Shown one piece after another: positions 8,519 through 16,814 of a stretch of 64,000 nt of DNA. Numbering within the stretch: the first letter of the stretch is position 1; each line of letters begins with the position of its first letter. Source of the DNA: Chloroflexota bacterium (GTDB lineage Bacteria; Chloroflexota; Dehalococcoidia; UBA2979). Where the stretch lies: assembly GCA_003228125.1 (NCBI GenBank), contig QGNP01000002.1:1-64000 (forward strand), written 5' to 3'. The notes under the pieces were generated by a model. It did no database searches, was not told the DNA's origin, and saw only the letters and a program-made list of their open reading frames with translations. The position numbers were made by a program, and so were the translations under genes.

Positions 8519-10039
8519 ATGAGTAAAAACTTTAATTTAACTATCGAATGCCTAGAAGGATGGGCAAGCGATCCAAGTAAATCTAATAAACTAGCCCTAA
8601 CATTTATTGATGATAATAATGAAGATAGCTGGACATATCAACAATTATGGGAAATTATCAATAATATAAAACAAAATATTATTAAACATGTTCCTGAAAA
8701 ACAAAGCAAAATACTTATTAGACTTCCTCATTCAGCTGAATATGCATTTTGTTTTTTTGCAGCAATCTTAGCTGATAGAATACCAATACCAGCATCGCCA
8801 GAATTAACAGATCAAGAAATTAATTTTTTAATTCAAGACAGTGAAGCACGAACAATTATATCAGAAAAAACAAGTAACTTTTCCTCTAAAAATATCAACA
8901 TTTTGTCTCCGTTAGATCTTAAAATAACTATTAAAAATCATAAGAATAATTATAAAAGTAAGTCGCATCAAAATGATCCAGCATTCATGGTATATACATC
9001 TGGAACTACTTCAAAGCCAAAAGGTGTCATTCATGCACATAGAACGATTTTAGGTAGAAAAATGATGAAACTTGGATGGGAAAATTTTAAAGAAACTGAC
9101 AAAGTTTTACATGCAGGAACTTTAAATTGGACTTATACATTAGGAGTTGGCCTTATCGATGTTTGGTTAGCAGGAGGACACGCACATTTATATTCAGGTA
9201 AAAAAGAGCCATTGAAATTGATTTCATTAATTGAAAAATATCAGATTACTGTTTTTGTTGCAGTACCTACAGTTTACAGGCAAATATTAAAATATGTAGA
9301 TCTCAATAAATACAACCTTAGCAATCTAAGGTATGGCTTATGCTCTGGAGAACCATTGCCACCTACTGTCTTACGAGATTGGCAAAAACGAGTAAAAGTA
9401 AATATATATGAAGCACTTGGTATGACAGAATTATCTACGTATATTTCAACAAATGAAAATATTAAAATAAAACCTGGTTCGCCAGGAATACCGCAGCCTG
9501 GTCGAAATGTGAGAATTATTTCTGAAGAAAATAATAAAAATAATGAATCTCTAGCTGTTAATACGCCAGGTTTACTTGCAGTACACAAATCAGATCCAGG
9601 GCTAATGTTAGGTTATTGGAAAAGAGATATCGAAGAACAGTTGGTTTTTCGAGGCGAATGGTTCATTGGTGGAGATATAGCATCTTTTGATGAAGATGGA
9701 TATATTTGGTTTCATGGCAGAAGTGATGATATTATTAAATCATTTGGATATAGGGTGTCACCTGTTGAAATAGAAACAGTAATAGAAAGCTTGGAAGAAA
9801 TTGCTGAAGCAGCTGTAGTTGGCGTTAATGTTAATGAAAACAAAGTATTAATTGGAGCAGCTGTAATAATAAATCAGTCGATAGTATTTAATGAAACAAC
9901 AATTAAAGATAAACTAAAAGAAAAGCTGGCTCAATATAAAATGCCCCATTTAATTCGTGAAGTAAATAAAATTCCTAGAACCCGTAACGGGAAAATTAAA
10001 AGAAACTCCCTAAAAGAACAATTAAAAGATTTGGCATAA
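8519..10039 (+). CDS. AMP-dependent acyl-CoA synthetase/ligase
   Basis: 506 residues of the ANL superfamily. The P-loop-like motif MVYTSGTTSKPKGVIHAH lies near residue 160; the A5-type motif YEALGMTE, the A7/A8 region WFIGGDIASFDEDGYIWFHGRSDDIIKSFGYR (long conserved hinge), and the A10 lysine in PRTRNGKIKR are all present. It forms an acyl-adenylate and then an acyl-CoA. The hinge and the INRSDDIIK-like segment resemble acetate, benzoate and medium-chain ligases, so a short or aromatic acid is likely; the substrate is inference only. The first TauE/SafE half gene starts three bases after the stop. Confidence 0.88.
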   Translation: MSKNFNLTIECLEGWASDPSKSNKLALTFIDDNNEDSWTYQQLWEIINNIKQNIIKHVPEKQSKILIRLPHSAEYAFCFFAAILADRIPIPASPELTDQEINFLIQDSEARTIISEKTSNFSSKNINILSPLDLKITIKNHKNNYKSKSHQNDPAFMVYTSGTTSKPKGVIHAHRTILGRKMMKLGWENFKETDKVLHAGTLNWTYTLGVGLIDVWLAGGHAHLYSGKKEPLKLISLIEKYQITVFVAVPTVYRQILKYVDLNKYNLSNLRYGLCSGEPLPPTVLRDWQKRVKVNIYEALGMTELSTYISTNENIKIKPGSPGIPQPGRNVRIISEENNKNNESLAVNTPGLLAVHKSDPGLMLGYWKRDIEEQLVFRGEWFIGGDIASFDEDGYIWFHGRSDDIIKSFGYRVSPVEIETVIESLEEIAEAAVVGVNVNENKVLIGAAVIINQSIVFNETTIKDKLKEKLAQYKMPHLIREVNKIPRTRNGKIKRNSLKEQLKDLA

Positions 10040-10042
10040 ATT

Positions 10043-10399
10043 ATGAAAAAAATTAAATTATTAATTATTGGCTCAATTGGTGGAATCACTTCTGGATTAA
10101 CTGGCATTGGCGGTGGAACTGTAATGGTCCCATTATTTACGAGTCTAGCTAAAATGCAACAACATAAAGCTCATGCAAATTCACTAGTTATAGTTATATT
10201 TGGTGCCACAGCAGCCCTTGTTGTATACGTACAAAGAGGTGATATAGAATGGACTTCGGCTTTCATCCTTGGATTAGGTGGTATTATAGGTGGTCAATTT
10301 GGTGCAAAAATAATGTATAAAACACCTGACACGAGACTGAAATTAATTTTTTCTATTTTTCTAATCTTAGTCGGTTTTAAATTACTACTAGGGAATTAA
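10043..10399 (+). CDS. TauE/SafE-family permease, half-size subunit 1
   Basis: 118 residues, about half a normal TauE/SafE transporter (about 250). It contains the family repeat GLTGIGGGTVMVPLF near the N-terminus and GLGGIIGGQFGAKIMYK near the end, with three to four hydrophobic segments. The next gene starts two bases after its stop and encodes the homologous second half, so the working transporter is probably a heterodimer of the two. TauE/SafE proteins export sulfite, sulfoacetate or related organosulfur anions. The adjacent acyl-CoA ligase does not reveal the substrate. Confidence 0.82.
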   Translation: MKKIKLLIIGSIGGITSGLTGIGGGTVMVPLFTSLAKMQQHKAHANSLVIVIFGATAALVVYVQRGDIEWTSAFILGLGGIIGGQFGAKIMYKTPDTRLKLIFSIFLILVGFKLLLGN

Positions 10400-10400
10400 A

Positions 10401-10790
10401 ATGAGCGAAATCGCATCTTTAATTGCTACATTCATCATAGGATTAATTGGTGGTACAGCTGGTGGCTTATTAGGAATTGGAGGAGGCACCTTATATGTAC
10501 CTGCCCTAACTCTCATTATTGGAATTGATCAATCCATTGCACAAGGCATTTCACTTGCAGCTGTCATAGTTACAGCAATTTCTGCAACTTCAAGAAATAT
10601 ATCAAAAGAAATTATTGATAAAGACATCATCATCCCTATCATTCCAATTGTTATAATATTTGCATTAATAGGTGCGCAAATTGCTGGTGAATTAGATCAA
10701 AATAAATTAAGAAAAATTTTTGGTGTTATTCTTATATTAGTTGCAAGTAAAAATTTTATATCTTATCTATCTCTATATCTTAAAAAATAA
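10401..10790 (+). CDS. TauE/SafE-family permease, half-size subunit 2
   Basis: 129 residues with the same family repeat as the preceding gene (GGLLGIGGGTLYVPALTLI, then the A/S-rich SLAAVIVTAISATSRN helix and IFALIGAQIAGELDQNKLR). It is the second half of an apparently split TauE/SafE anion exporter. The ATG at 10401 follows the previous stop by one base, so the two halves should be made in equal amounts. The gene ends 17 bases from the convergent cation exchanger gene, with no clear terminator between them. Confidence 0.82.
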   Translation: MSEIASLIATFIIGLIGGTAGGLLGIGGGTLYVPALTLIIGIDQSIAQGISLAAVIVTAISATSRNISKEIIDKDIIIPIIPIVIIFALIGAQIAGELDQNKLRKIFGVILILVASKNFISYLSLYLKK

Positions 10791-10807
10791 AGTTTCATGA
10801 TCAATAT

Positions 10808-11770
10808 CTACGAACTCATTGCAAAAAAATAGAGACTAAAAATATAAAAAATTATTAATATAGAGCCTAAAAACTTATTTGTAGATTTGATAATAAATGG
10901 GCTGAGAACAAAAATAGTACTTATGAATAAAAATATTAACTGTGTATTCATGTCATCAATATTAATTACCATGCCATTGATTAAGGCAGGAATACCAATT
11001 ACTCCTAGAATATTAAATGTGTTAGAGCCAATAATATTACCAATTGCAATTGATGGTTCGCCTTTTTTAATAGCAGTTAAGCTCACAATAATTTCTGGCA
11101 AACTAGTTCCAACTGCAATAATAGAAAAACCAATAAAAGAAGCTTCTATGTCCATGGCAGCAGCAATGGCAATTGAACTAAAAACTACCTGACTAGCACT
11201 TAATATTAATCCAATAATTGATAAAACAAGAACTAATATTCCGATCATAAGAGAGCTTGTTTTTAAACCGTATACTTGCATAGTATTGTTTTTATTTTCT
11301 CTACCATCGTCATTTTTAGCTTGTTTTATAAGTAAAACATTCACTGAAACTAATATGCCTATTAGCACTAATCCCTCAGTATGCGAAACATAATTATTAT
11401 ACGTAGCTATCATTGCATAAAGTGTAGCAAGTATTAAAAAAAATAATGAAGTACTATACAAAGGTCTAATTTCTAATTTGTCTTTTTTTCCAAAAAAACA
11501 AATTAGTCCCATGCCCACGCAGACATTTGCTATATTAGATCCAACTACATTTCCGATAGCTATGCCAGTCTCATTATTTAAGGTTGCTTGAAGTGAAACT
11601 AGTATTTCTGGACTAGAAGTGCCGTAAGCAATAATTGTTGCTCCAATAATTGATTTTGGAATTGAGATTATTTTAGATATAAAAATTGCACTGTCTACCA
11701 TCTTAGAGGCAGCTAATATTAAGAAAATAAGACTAAAGAACAAAATTATAAAATCTATAGATAAAGACAT
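10808..11770 (-). CDS. Calcium/sodium antiporter (CaCA family, YrbG-like)
   Basis: 320 residues from the ATG at 11770 (an in-frame TTG lies six bases earlier). The two inverted alpha-repeats of the CaCA superfamily are explicit: AYGTSSPEILVSL followed by AIGNVVGSNIANV in the first half, and AVGTSLPEIIVSL followed by AIGNIIGSNTFNI in the second. About ten membrane segments are evident. Members exchange Na+ for Ca2+ (or K+/H+) across the inner membrane. It starts seven bases after the nhaA stop on the same strand, so the two sodium-linked antiporters form one unit. Confidence 0.9.
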   Translation of the reverse strand: MSLSIDFIILFFSLIFLILAASKMVDSAIFISKIISIPKSIIGATIIAYGTSSPEILVSLQATLNNETGIAIGNVVGSNIANVCVGMGLICFFGKKDKLEIRPLYSTSLFFLILATLYAMIATYNNYVSHTEGLVLIGILVSVNVLLIKQAKNDDGRENKNNTMQVYGLKTSSLMIGILVLVLSIIGLILSASQVVFSSIAIAAAMDIEASFIGFSIIAVGTSLPEIIVSLTAIKKGEPSIAIGNIIGSNTFNILGVIGIPALINGMVINIDDMNTQLIFLFISTIFVLSPFIIKSTNKFLGSILIIFYIFSLYFFAMSS

Positions 11771-11777
11771 TAACAAA

Positions 11778-13160
11778 CTACTTAATTTTCTTACTTTGGA
11801 CTATTTTAAGCACTAAATTTCCAAAAATAGCTGCAAAAAATGAAGCAATTAAGATACCAATTTTCGCATCTCTTAAGAAAATTTCATCTACATAAGCAAG
11901 TTCAGTAATAAAAAGCGCAACAGTAAAACCTATGCCAGCAATAATACCCATTCCAAAAATATTAGAAAAATTAACACCTCTAGGAAATCTAGCACCAAAT
12001 TTAGTAGCAATCCAAACTCCCATTACAATGCCAAGTGGCTTACCTACAAATAAACCTACTGCAATTGCAAGAGTTAAAGAAGAATTAATAGATTGTGAAA
12101 AAGCTCCATCTGAAAGATCTATGCCAGCATTTACAAAAGCAAAGATCGGCACTATTAAAAAAGCAGACCAAGGTAGAAGTATCTTTTCAATTCTTTGAAG
12201 GGGGGAAACTGTTTCAGATGCCATAGTACTCAAAGTTAATAAATCTTGCTCATATTCTTGATGATGAGAATTATTCGTATCATCTTCTAAATTACTTTTA
12301 AATCTTTGTAGTAATTTATCTGCAATTTTTGGGAAAGAAATAGGTGCATACCAAGGTTTCCATGGAGTCATAAAACCTAATATAACTCCCAAAATAGTTG
12401 GATGAACTCCACTATTATTAGCAAATATCCAAGCTAAAATTCCCAGAGAAAAATAGAATACCAATGATCGTATTCCAACATAATTAGATAAAAACATTAA
12501 TCCCAATAAGATTGCTACTACCATTAATGAGATCACAGATATTGTTTCAGAATAAAATATGGCAATAACTAGAATTGAACCAATGTCATCCACAATTGCA
12601 ATTGCAAGAAGCATAACTTTCAATCCCGATGGTATCAATTTACCAAGTAAAGCTATCGCTCCTAAACCAATAGCAATATCAGTTGCCATTGGAATAGCCC
12701 ATCCACTTCTTGCATTAGGCTCATTTACTAAAAGCAAGAATATCAGAACAGGGACAACCATTCCTCCTATTGCACCAAATATCGGAATAGGTATACTTTT
12801 TTTATCAGATAACTCTCCACCTAACACTTCTCTTTTTATCTCAATGCCTACTAGAAAAAAGAAAATAACCATCGCTGCATCATTTATCCAATAATGAACA
12901 TCTCCTAAAATTGAAAAATTACCAAAACTAAAGTTGATTTTGAGATGTACGAAATCATGATAAAAATGACTAAGTGGAGAATTTGCCATTAGTAAGGCAA
13001 AAAATACTGCGGTTATAACAATAATACCACTAGAAATTTCTGTACTTATAAATTGTTGAACAGGTTTAGTAATCTTGCTTAATCGTGCTTTTCTAGTAGC
13101 TTGGTCTTTAAAAGTAAGCATATCAAAAAAATCATCAATAAAATCTAGGTTGTTAGGCAT
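11778..13160 (-). CDS. nhaA: Na+/H+ antiporter NhaA
   Basis: 460 residues. NhaA landmarks: INDAAMVIFFFLVGIEIKRE with GGELSDKK, MATDIAIGLGAIALLG, and the ion-binding Asp pair in AIAIVDDIGSILV, with GTVxPxxG-type helices such as HPTILGVILGFMTPW. NhaA expels Na+ (or Li+) in exchange for two protons in the inner membrane. The N-terminus carries about 35 extra residues (DFFDMLTFKDQATRKARLSK) compared with E. coli. Together with the CaCA exchanger it indicates life in salty water. Confidence 0.93.
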   Translation of the reverse strand: MPNNLDFIDDFFDMLTFKDQATRKARLSKITKPVQQFISTEISSGIIVITAVFFALLMANSPLSHFYHDFVHLKINFSFGNFSILGDVHYWINDAAMVIFFFLVGIEIKREVLGGELSDKKSIPIPIFGAIGGMVVPVLIFLLLVNEPNARSGWAIPMATDIAIGLGAIALLGKLIPSGLKVMLLAIAIVDDIGSILVIAIFYSETISVISLMVVAILLGLMFLSNYVGIRSLVFYFSLGILAWIFANNSGVHPTILGVILGFMTPWKPWYAPISFPKIADKLLQRFKSNLEDDTNNSHHQEYEQDLLTLSTMASETVSPLQRIEKILLPWSAFLIVPIFAFVNAGIDLSDGAFSQSINSSLTLAIAVGLFVGKPLGIVMGVWIATKFGARFPRGVNFSNIFGMGIIAGIGFTVALFITELAYVDEIFLRDAKIGILIASFFAAIFGNLVLKIVQSKKIK

Positions 13161-13175
13161 TTTGCCCCAAAATTA

Positions 13176-14438
13176 CTACGTTCTCTCTTCAACATACGTT
13201 TCACCAATTATATCTTTTTTCTTCATACTATCAATATCATTAGTTGAAAATCCTAACTGTAATAAAACTTCATTATTGTCTTCGCCTACTAATCCTGCTC
13301 GTCTATCCCAACTAGGTTGATCTGGCTCTGATTTCCACAAAAATCCACCCAAAAGTCTTTCAGGAATATAAGGATGATCTACAATCTGAAACCAATTTCG
13401 ATCATGAAGTTGCGGGCTCATCAAAGGATCTGGAGGAGCTAGAACTGGTGCCGCAATAATACCTAGGGCTTGTAATTGATCTGCTAAATCAAAAGGATCA
13501 AATTGTCTAACAAAATCACTAATGGCTAAATCAATTTCTTTTCTACCTTTGATTCTACCAATAATAGAAGACCACTCGTGTCCTATTTCTGACCAAGATT
13601 TATTTCCCATAAATTCAGTTAGATTTGCCCACTGTAAATCATTTTCCGCAGCAATATTAATCCACCTATCTTCACCAGATGCTTGATAGCAATTATGCGG
13701 AACAATAGATGGATCGCTATTGCCTAAAGGTTTTGGAATTCTACCATTCATTGTCCATTCTGATATGATATTAGGAAATTGCCAAGCGATATCTTCAATT
13801 TGTGCCAAATCAATATAGCTTCCTGCATTTGTTTTTTCTCTCTGCATTAAAGCGCCAAGTACTGCTACTATCCACGTTAAAGGAACTGTTGCATCTGAAT
13901 GAAGGATTGGTATCATCTCCTCAGGTGTCCCATCTTCATATCCTCTTATTAGAGCATGGCCAGCCATTGCATCGAAACCAACACCAAACATAATGCGACC
14001 TAAGTAAGGACCTTCTTGACCCCAACCTGCCAATGAAAGCATAGTAATTCTTTCATTGATTTTTTTCACTACTTCCCATCCATACCCAAGTCTATCTATT
14101 GTGCCTGCAGAAAAACTTTCAACTAAAATATCACCCCATTTAATTAATCTTGTCAAGACATCTCTTCCTTCAGTGGTTCGTATGTCTAAAGCAATATTTC
14201 TTTTGTTTCTATTTCCGTGATGATGAGTATTAATACGTTCATAAATTGGCCCTGTACCTTCAGCAACTCTAGGATCTAGTCTAGGATCACCAGCATTACG
14301 AGTTTCTGACTTTCTTGGATAACTTTCAACTTTTATAACATTGGCACCTAAGTCTCCCATTAAAGAACAGCCAAATGGGCCAGCCCAAACTTCCGCAATT
14401 TCTACAACATTAATATTTGACAGCATCTTACTGGTCAT
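13176..14438 (-). CDS. CaiB/BaiF (class III) CoA-transferase
   Basis: 420 residues from the ATG at 14438; this start is favoured over the TTG at 14450 because GGAG (complement of 14445-14448) sits six bases upstream of it. Family III landmarks: VVEIAEVWAGPFGCSLMGDL, GANVIKVESYPRKSE, NRNKRNIALDIRTTEGRDVL, ILVESFSAGTIDRLGYGW, and LAGWGQEGPY. These enzymes move CoA between carboxylic acids without ATP. It is followed in the genome order by nhaA (15 bases away) and preceded by a paralogue whose stop is 17 bases upstream, suggesting an operon and possibly a heteromeric enzyme. Acceptor and donor unknown. Confidence 0.9.
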   Translation of the reverse strand: MTSKMLSNINVVEIAEVWAGPFGCSLMGDLGANVIKVESYPRKSETRNAGDPRLDPRVAEGTGPIYERINTHHHGNRNKRNIALDIRTTEGRDVLTRLIKWGDILVESFSAGTIDRLGYGWEVVKKINERITMLSLAGWGQEGPYLGRIMFGVGFDAMAGHALIRGYEDGTPEEMIPILHSDATVPLTWIVAVLGALMQREKTNAGSYIDLAQIEDIAWQFPNIISEWTMNGRIPKPLGNSDPSIVPHNCYQASGEDRWINIAAENDLQWANLTEFMGNKSWSEIGHEWSSIIGRIKGRKEIDLAISDFVRQFDPFDLADQLQALGIIAAPVLAPPDPLMSPQLHDRNWFQIVDHPYIPERLLGGFLWKSEPDQPSWDRRAGLVGEDNNEVLLQLGFSTNDIDSMKKKDIIGETYVEERT

Positions 14439-14455
14439 TTGAATCTCCAAAAAAA

Positions 14456-15655
14456 CTAACTAGTCACCCCAGCACGAAATAAGGCAATGATTTCTTGATC
14501 GCTGTACTTTAAATTTTTTAAAATTTCATTTGTGTGTTCACCAAAATTTGGAGACGATCTTGAAACCCAGCTTTCAGAATTTAATCCATTCATTCTAAAT
14601 GGAGGGCCAGCAAGAGTAATATCGCCAACCCCTTTTTTTTCTTGAGTTATATATGAATTTCTAAAAACAGACTGTGGGTCATTTTGAAGCTCAGACGCAT
14701 CTAAGACTGGACAAGCCATCACGCCTTTTTCTTGCAATTCATTAAATGCTTCATATTTATTTTTATCTGCCAACCAACTTTCAAGTATTAATTTAAATTC
14801 TTCGAAATGATTTGGTCTTTGTTCTGGATCAATAAATCGTTGATCTTGTGCAACTTCAGGTCTACCAATTGCATTACAAAGCTTTGTAAACATTGGATCT
14901 CTTCCCGCTGAAAAAAGCATATATCCATCTTTGCATTTATATGCACCCATTGGATATAATCCCCTAGATTGTCCACTTGATCTTGGTTGCAAGGCCCCAT
15001 TTACTGACCAAAGAAAAAAAGCACTGTCTACGTTACCCATCAATGCTTCCACTCCAGCAATATCAACGTTACGCGGAATACCATCGGCTTTTTTTCCCCA
15101 AACTGCTGCAATTCCAACTGCCGCAGCCGTGGATCCTATTTGCACAACTCCAGCATAAGGGCCGTATCTTAATGGAGGATTACCAGTAATGGAGTGCCGA
15201 TGAGATCTTGTTGACCATCCAAATATAGATAAGTCATTTTCTATTCTATCCTTATAGGGCCCGGTCATACCATGAGGAGTTATTGTAACAATATTGGGCA
15301 TCAGAGAATCATCAAAATTTAATGCAGCAATAATTGCTGCAGTCTCTAAAGCAGGTAAATCGATAATTATCAAATCAAATTGTGAAGCAAGGCGTCTAAT
15401 AATTTCTTTGCCTGAATTAGTATTGTGATCTAATACTAATGATTTCTTACTAGTATCAAATGCTAAATGCATAGCGCCATGATCTATGTGAAATAAATCA
15501 TTAGGAAAAGGAGCAATTTTTCTAATCTCACTAATAGATGGTGGTTCAATTTTAACAACATTTGCTCCGAAATCAGAAAATTTTTTACCAGCTGCTGAAA
15601 CACTTACTGTACCACCAATTTCAAGAACTTGAATATCTACTAATGGTTGTTCCAC
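14456..15655 (-). CDS. CaiB/BaiF (class III) CoA-transferase, paralogue
   Basis: 399 residues. Same family as its neighbour but distant: VLEIGGTVSVSAAGKKFSD, GANVVKIEPPS, the region DTSKKSLVLDHNTNSGKEII, TITPHGMTGPYKD, and a C-terminal ELQNDPQSVFRNSY. The usual NRNK motif is replaced by DTSKK. The gene is first in the CoA-transferase/antiporter unit and diverges from the PPOX gene at 15806. Two adjacent class III transferases often work on different acids or pair up as a heterodimer; the sequence does not decide. Confidence 0.88.
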   Translation of the reverse strand: MEQPLVDIQVLEIGGTVSVSAAGKKFSDFGANVVKIEPPSISEIRKIAPFPNDLFHIDHGAMHLAFDTSKKSLVLDHNTNSGKEIIRRLASQFDLIIIDLPALETAAIIAALNFDDSLMPNIVTITPHGMTGPYKDRIENDLSIFGWSTRSHRHSITGNPPLRYGPYAGVVQIGSTAAAVGIAAVWGKKADGIPRNVDIAGVEALMGNVDSAFFLWSVNGALQPRSSGQSRGLYPMGAYKCKDGYMLFSAGRDPMFTKLCNAIGRPEVAQDQRFIDPEQRPNHFEEFKLILESWLADKNKYEAFNELQEKGVMACPVLDASELQNDPQSVFRNSYITQEKKGVGDITLAGPPFRMNGLNSESWVSRSSPNFGEHTNEILKNLKYSDQEIIALFRAGVTS

Positions 15656-15750
15656 AACATTACCTTAATTTTTATGAAGGAAAGACTAGATTTAAATACT
15701 ATAGTAATATTACACGAATTAAAAGATAATTATCTCCATTAGAATAAAAA

Positions 15751-15816
15751 ATAATGACTAGAAAGAACGACTAGAAATAATGACTAGAAAGAACGACTAG
15801 AAATAATGACTAGAAA
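15751..15816 (+). repeat. 26-bp tandem repeat, 2.5 copies, duplicating the start of the following gene
   Basis: A 26-base unit beginning ATAATGACTAGAAAGAACGA occurs at 15751-15776 and 15777-15802, and its first 14 bases recur at 15803-15816, where they form the start codon region of the PPOX gene (ATG at 15806). Each full unit carries its own ATG (15754, 15780) opening a six-codon frame, M-T-R-K-N-D-stop, nearly the same as the real N-terminus (MTRNKKD). 26 is not a multiple of three, so the units are not in frame with the gene. Confidence 0.9.
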
Positions 15817-16249
15817 TAAAAAAGATTTTCAGTTAAATTCATTAGAAATAGCATCTTTAATTCAAGCATCCCGCATATTAAATTTATCTACTATTAATAA
15901 GAATGGATTGCCTCATCTAGTGCCAATGTGGTTTATTACAGACGAAAATGGATTAATTAATTTTACAAGCTATCATAAATCACAAAAAATTGTCAATCTT
16001 ATAAGAGACAAGAGAATTGTTGTTATGGTTGAAAGTGGAAACAACTATGAGGATTTAAAAGGAATAACAATAGAAGGAGTAGGGATAATAGATAATAACG
16101 AATCATTATTACTAAAAACAATCGATGCAATTACAAATAAATATGGCGTGAACAGAACAATCTCTGACAACAATAAAATGCTTACTAAAAGAGTCAATGT
16201 AAAAATTATTCCCAAAAAAATTATAAGTTGGGATTTAAGTAAATCTTAA
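15806..16249 (+). CDS. PPOX-class (pyridoxamine-phosphate-oxidase-like) flavoprotein
   Basis: 147 residues with the split-barrel flavin-binding pattern: SRILNLSTINKNGLPHLVPM, WFITDENGLINFTS, then KSQKIVNLIRDKRIVVMVE and GITIEGVGIIDN. This matches the PPOX/F420-dependent family TIGR-type proteins rather than true PdxH. It binds FMN, F420 or heme, and reduces small molecules or acts as a flavin reductase; which is not decidable here. The ATG at 15806 is the third ATG of a tandem repeat, with no ordinary ribosome-binding site except the purine-rich GAAAGAA of the repeat unit. It ends seven bases before the convergent GGQ protein gene. Confidence 0.82.
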   Translation: MTRNKKDFQLNSLEIASLIQASRILNLSTINKNGLPHLVPMWFITDENGLINFTSYHKSQKIVNLIRDKRIVVMVESGNNYEDLKGITIEGVGIIDNNESLLLKTIDAITNKYGVNRTISDNNKMLTKRVNVKIIPKKIISWDLSKS

Positions 16250-16256
16250 TTTAAGA

Positions 16257-16814
16257 TTATTTTAAACTGTTCATTCCATTTTTTGCTCTTTGTTGGTTCA
16301 CCCATACTATTAGTCTCTTTTCTTTTAAAAGAAAAGAGACTAAATTTGTATTCGATATTCCCAATTTTTTTGAAATATTGCTAATGCCCCACTTATCATT
16401 ATTCATGAGATCAAAAATGAATGCACACATCGGTAAATAATTTTTATTACTAGAAGCATAGGACAATTTGCCATTGCTTAATGATCCATTTTTATTAAAA
16501 GCTTCAAATAAGTCAAAACTTTTAATAAAAATAATTAAATCAATACTTGAACGTAATTGGCACGTTATTTCTATTTTTAATTTCTTTACAGCACTTTTCA
16601 TATTCATATTCATGCTTCTATTTTCAGATGCAGAAACAACAATTGTAGTATTTTTCAAAGAAAGTCTGACAGATGATGCTTTTTTGTCACGATGCTGGCC
16701 ACCAGGCTTAGAAGACAAAAAATAATCTATATGACACATTTCTAACAATTTATCTTCATCAATCAAGAGTAAAAATGTCCAATTTTTTTCTTTGATTAAA
16801 TCTCTTTTTTGCAT
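16257..16814 (-). CDS. Peptide chain release factor-like protein (GGQ domain)
   Basis: 185 residues. The segment YFLSSKPGGQHRDKKASSVRL (start at residue 31; GGQ at 38-40) is the peptidyl-tRNA hydrolysis motif of release factor domain 3, followed by IVVSASENRSMNMNMKSAVKKL, as in stand-alone RF-like proteins (ArfB/ICT1/PrfH types). No codon-recognition domain is present. The C-terminal ~85 residues are lysine-rich, differ from the short basic tail of ArfB and end in a helix-rich stretch, as in the RF-like family of Planctomycetes. It probably releases stalled peptides from ribosomes. A 34-bp perfect palindrome lies in its 3' third. Confidence 0.75.
   Translation of the reverse strand: MQKRDLIKEKNWTFLLLIDEDKLLEMCHIDYFLSSKPGGQHRDKKASSVRLSLKNTTIVVSASENRSMNMNMKSAVKKLKIEITCQLRSSIDLIIFIKSFDLFEAFNKNGSLSNGKLSYASSNKNYLPMCAFIFDLMNNDKWGISNISKKLGISNTNLVSFLLKEKRLIVWVNQQRAKNGMNSLK
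16310..16343. repeat. 34-bp perfect loopless palindrome inside a coding sequence
   Basis: Two 17-base arms, TTAGTCTCTTTTCTTTT and its exact complement, meet with no spacer between 16326 and 16327. It lies entirely within the C-terminal coding part of the GGQ release-factor-like gene, where it encodes residues around LVSFLLKEKRL. No T-run follows on either side, so it does not look like an intrinsic terminator. Confidence 0.95.

Noticed and set aside
10887-11192. 101-codon plus-strand open frame opposite the CaCA antiporter gene
   Set aside because: It lies wholly antisense to a clear transporter with both family repeats and has no family match; a shadow frame.
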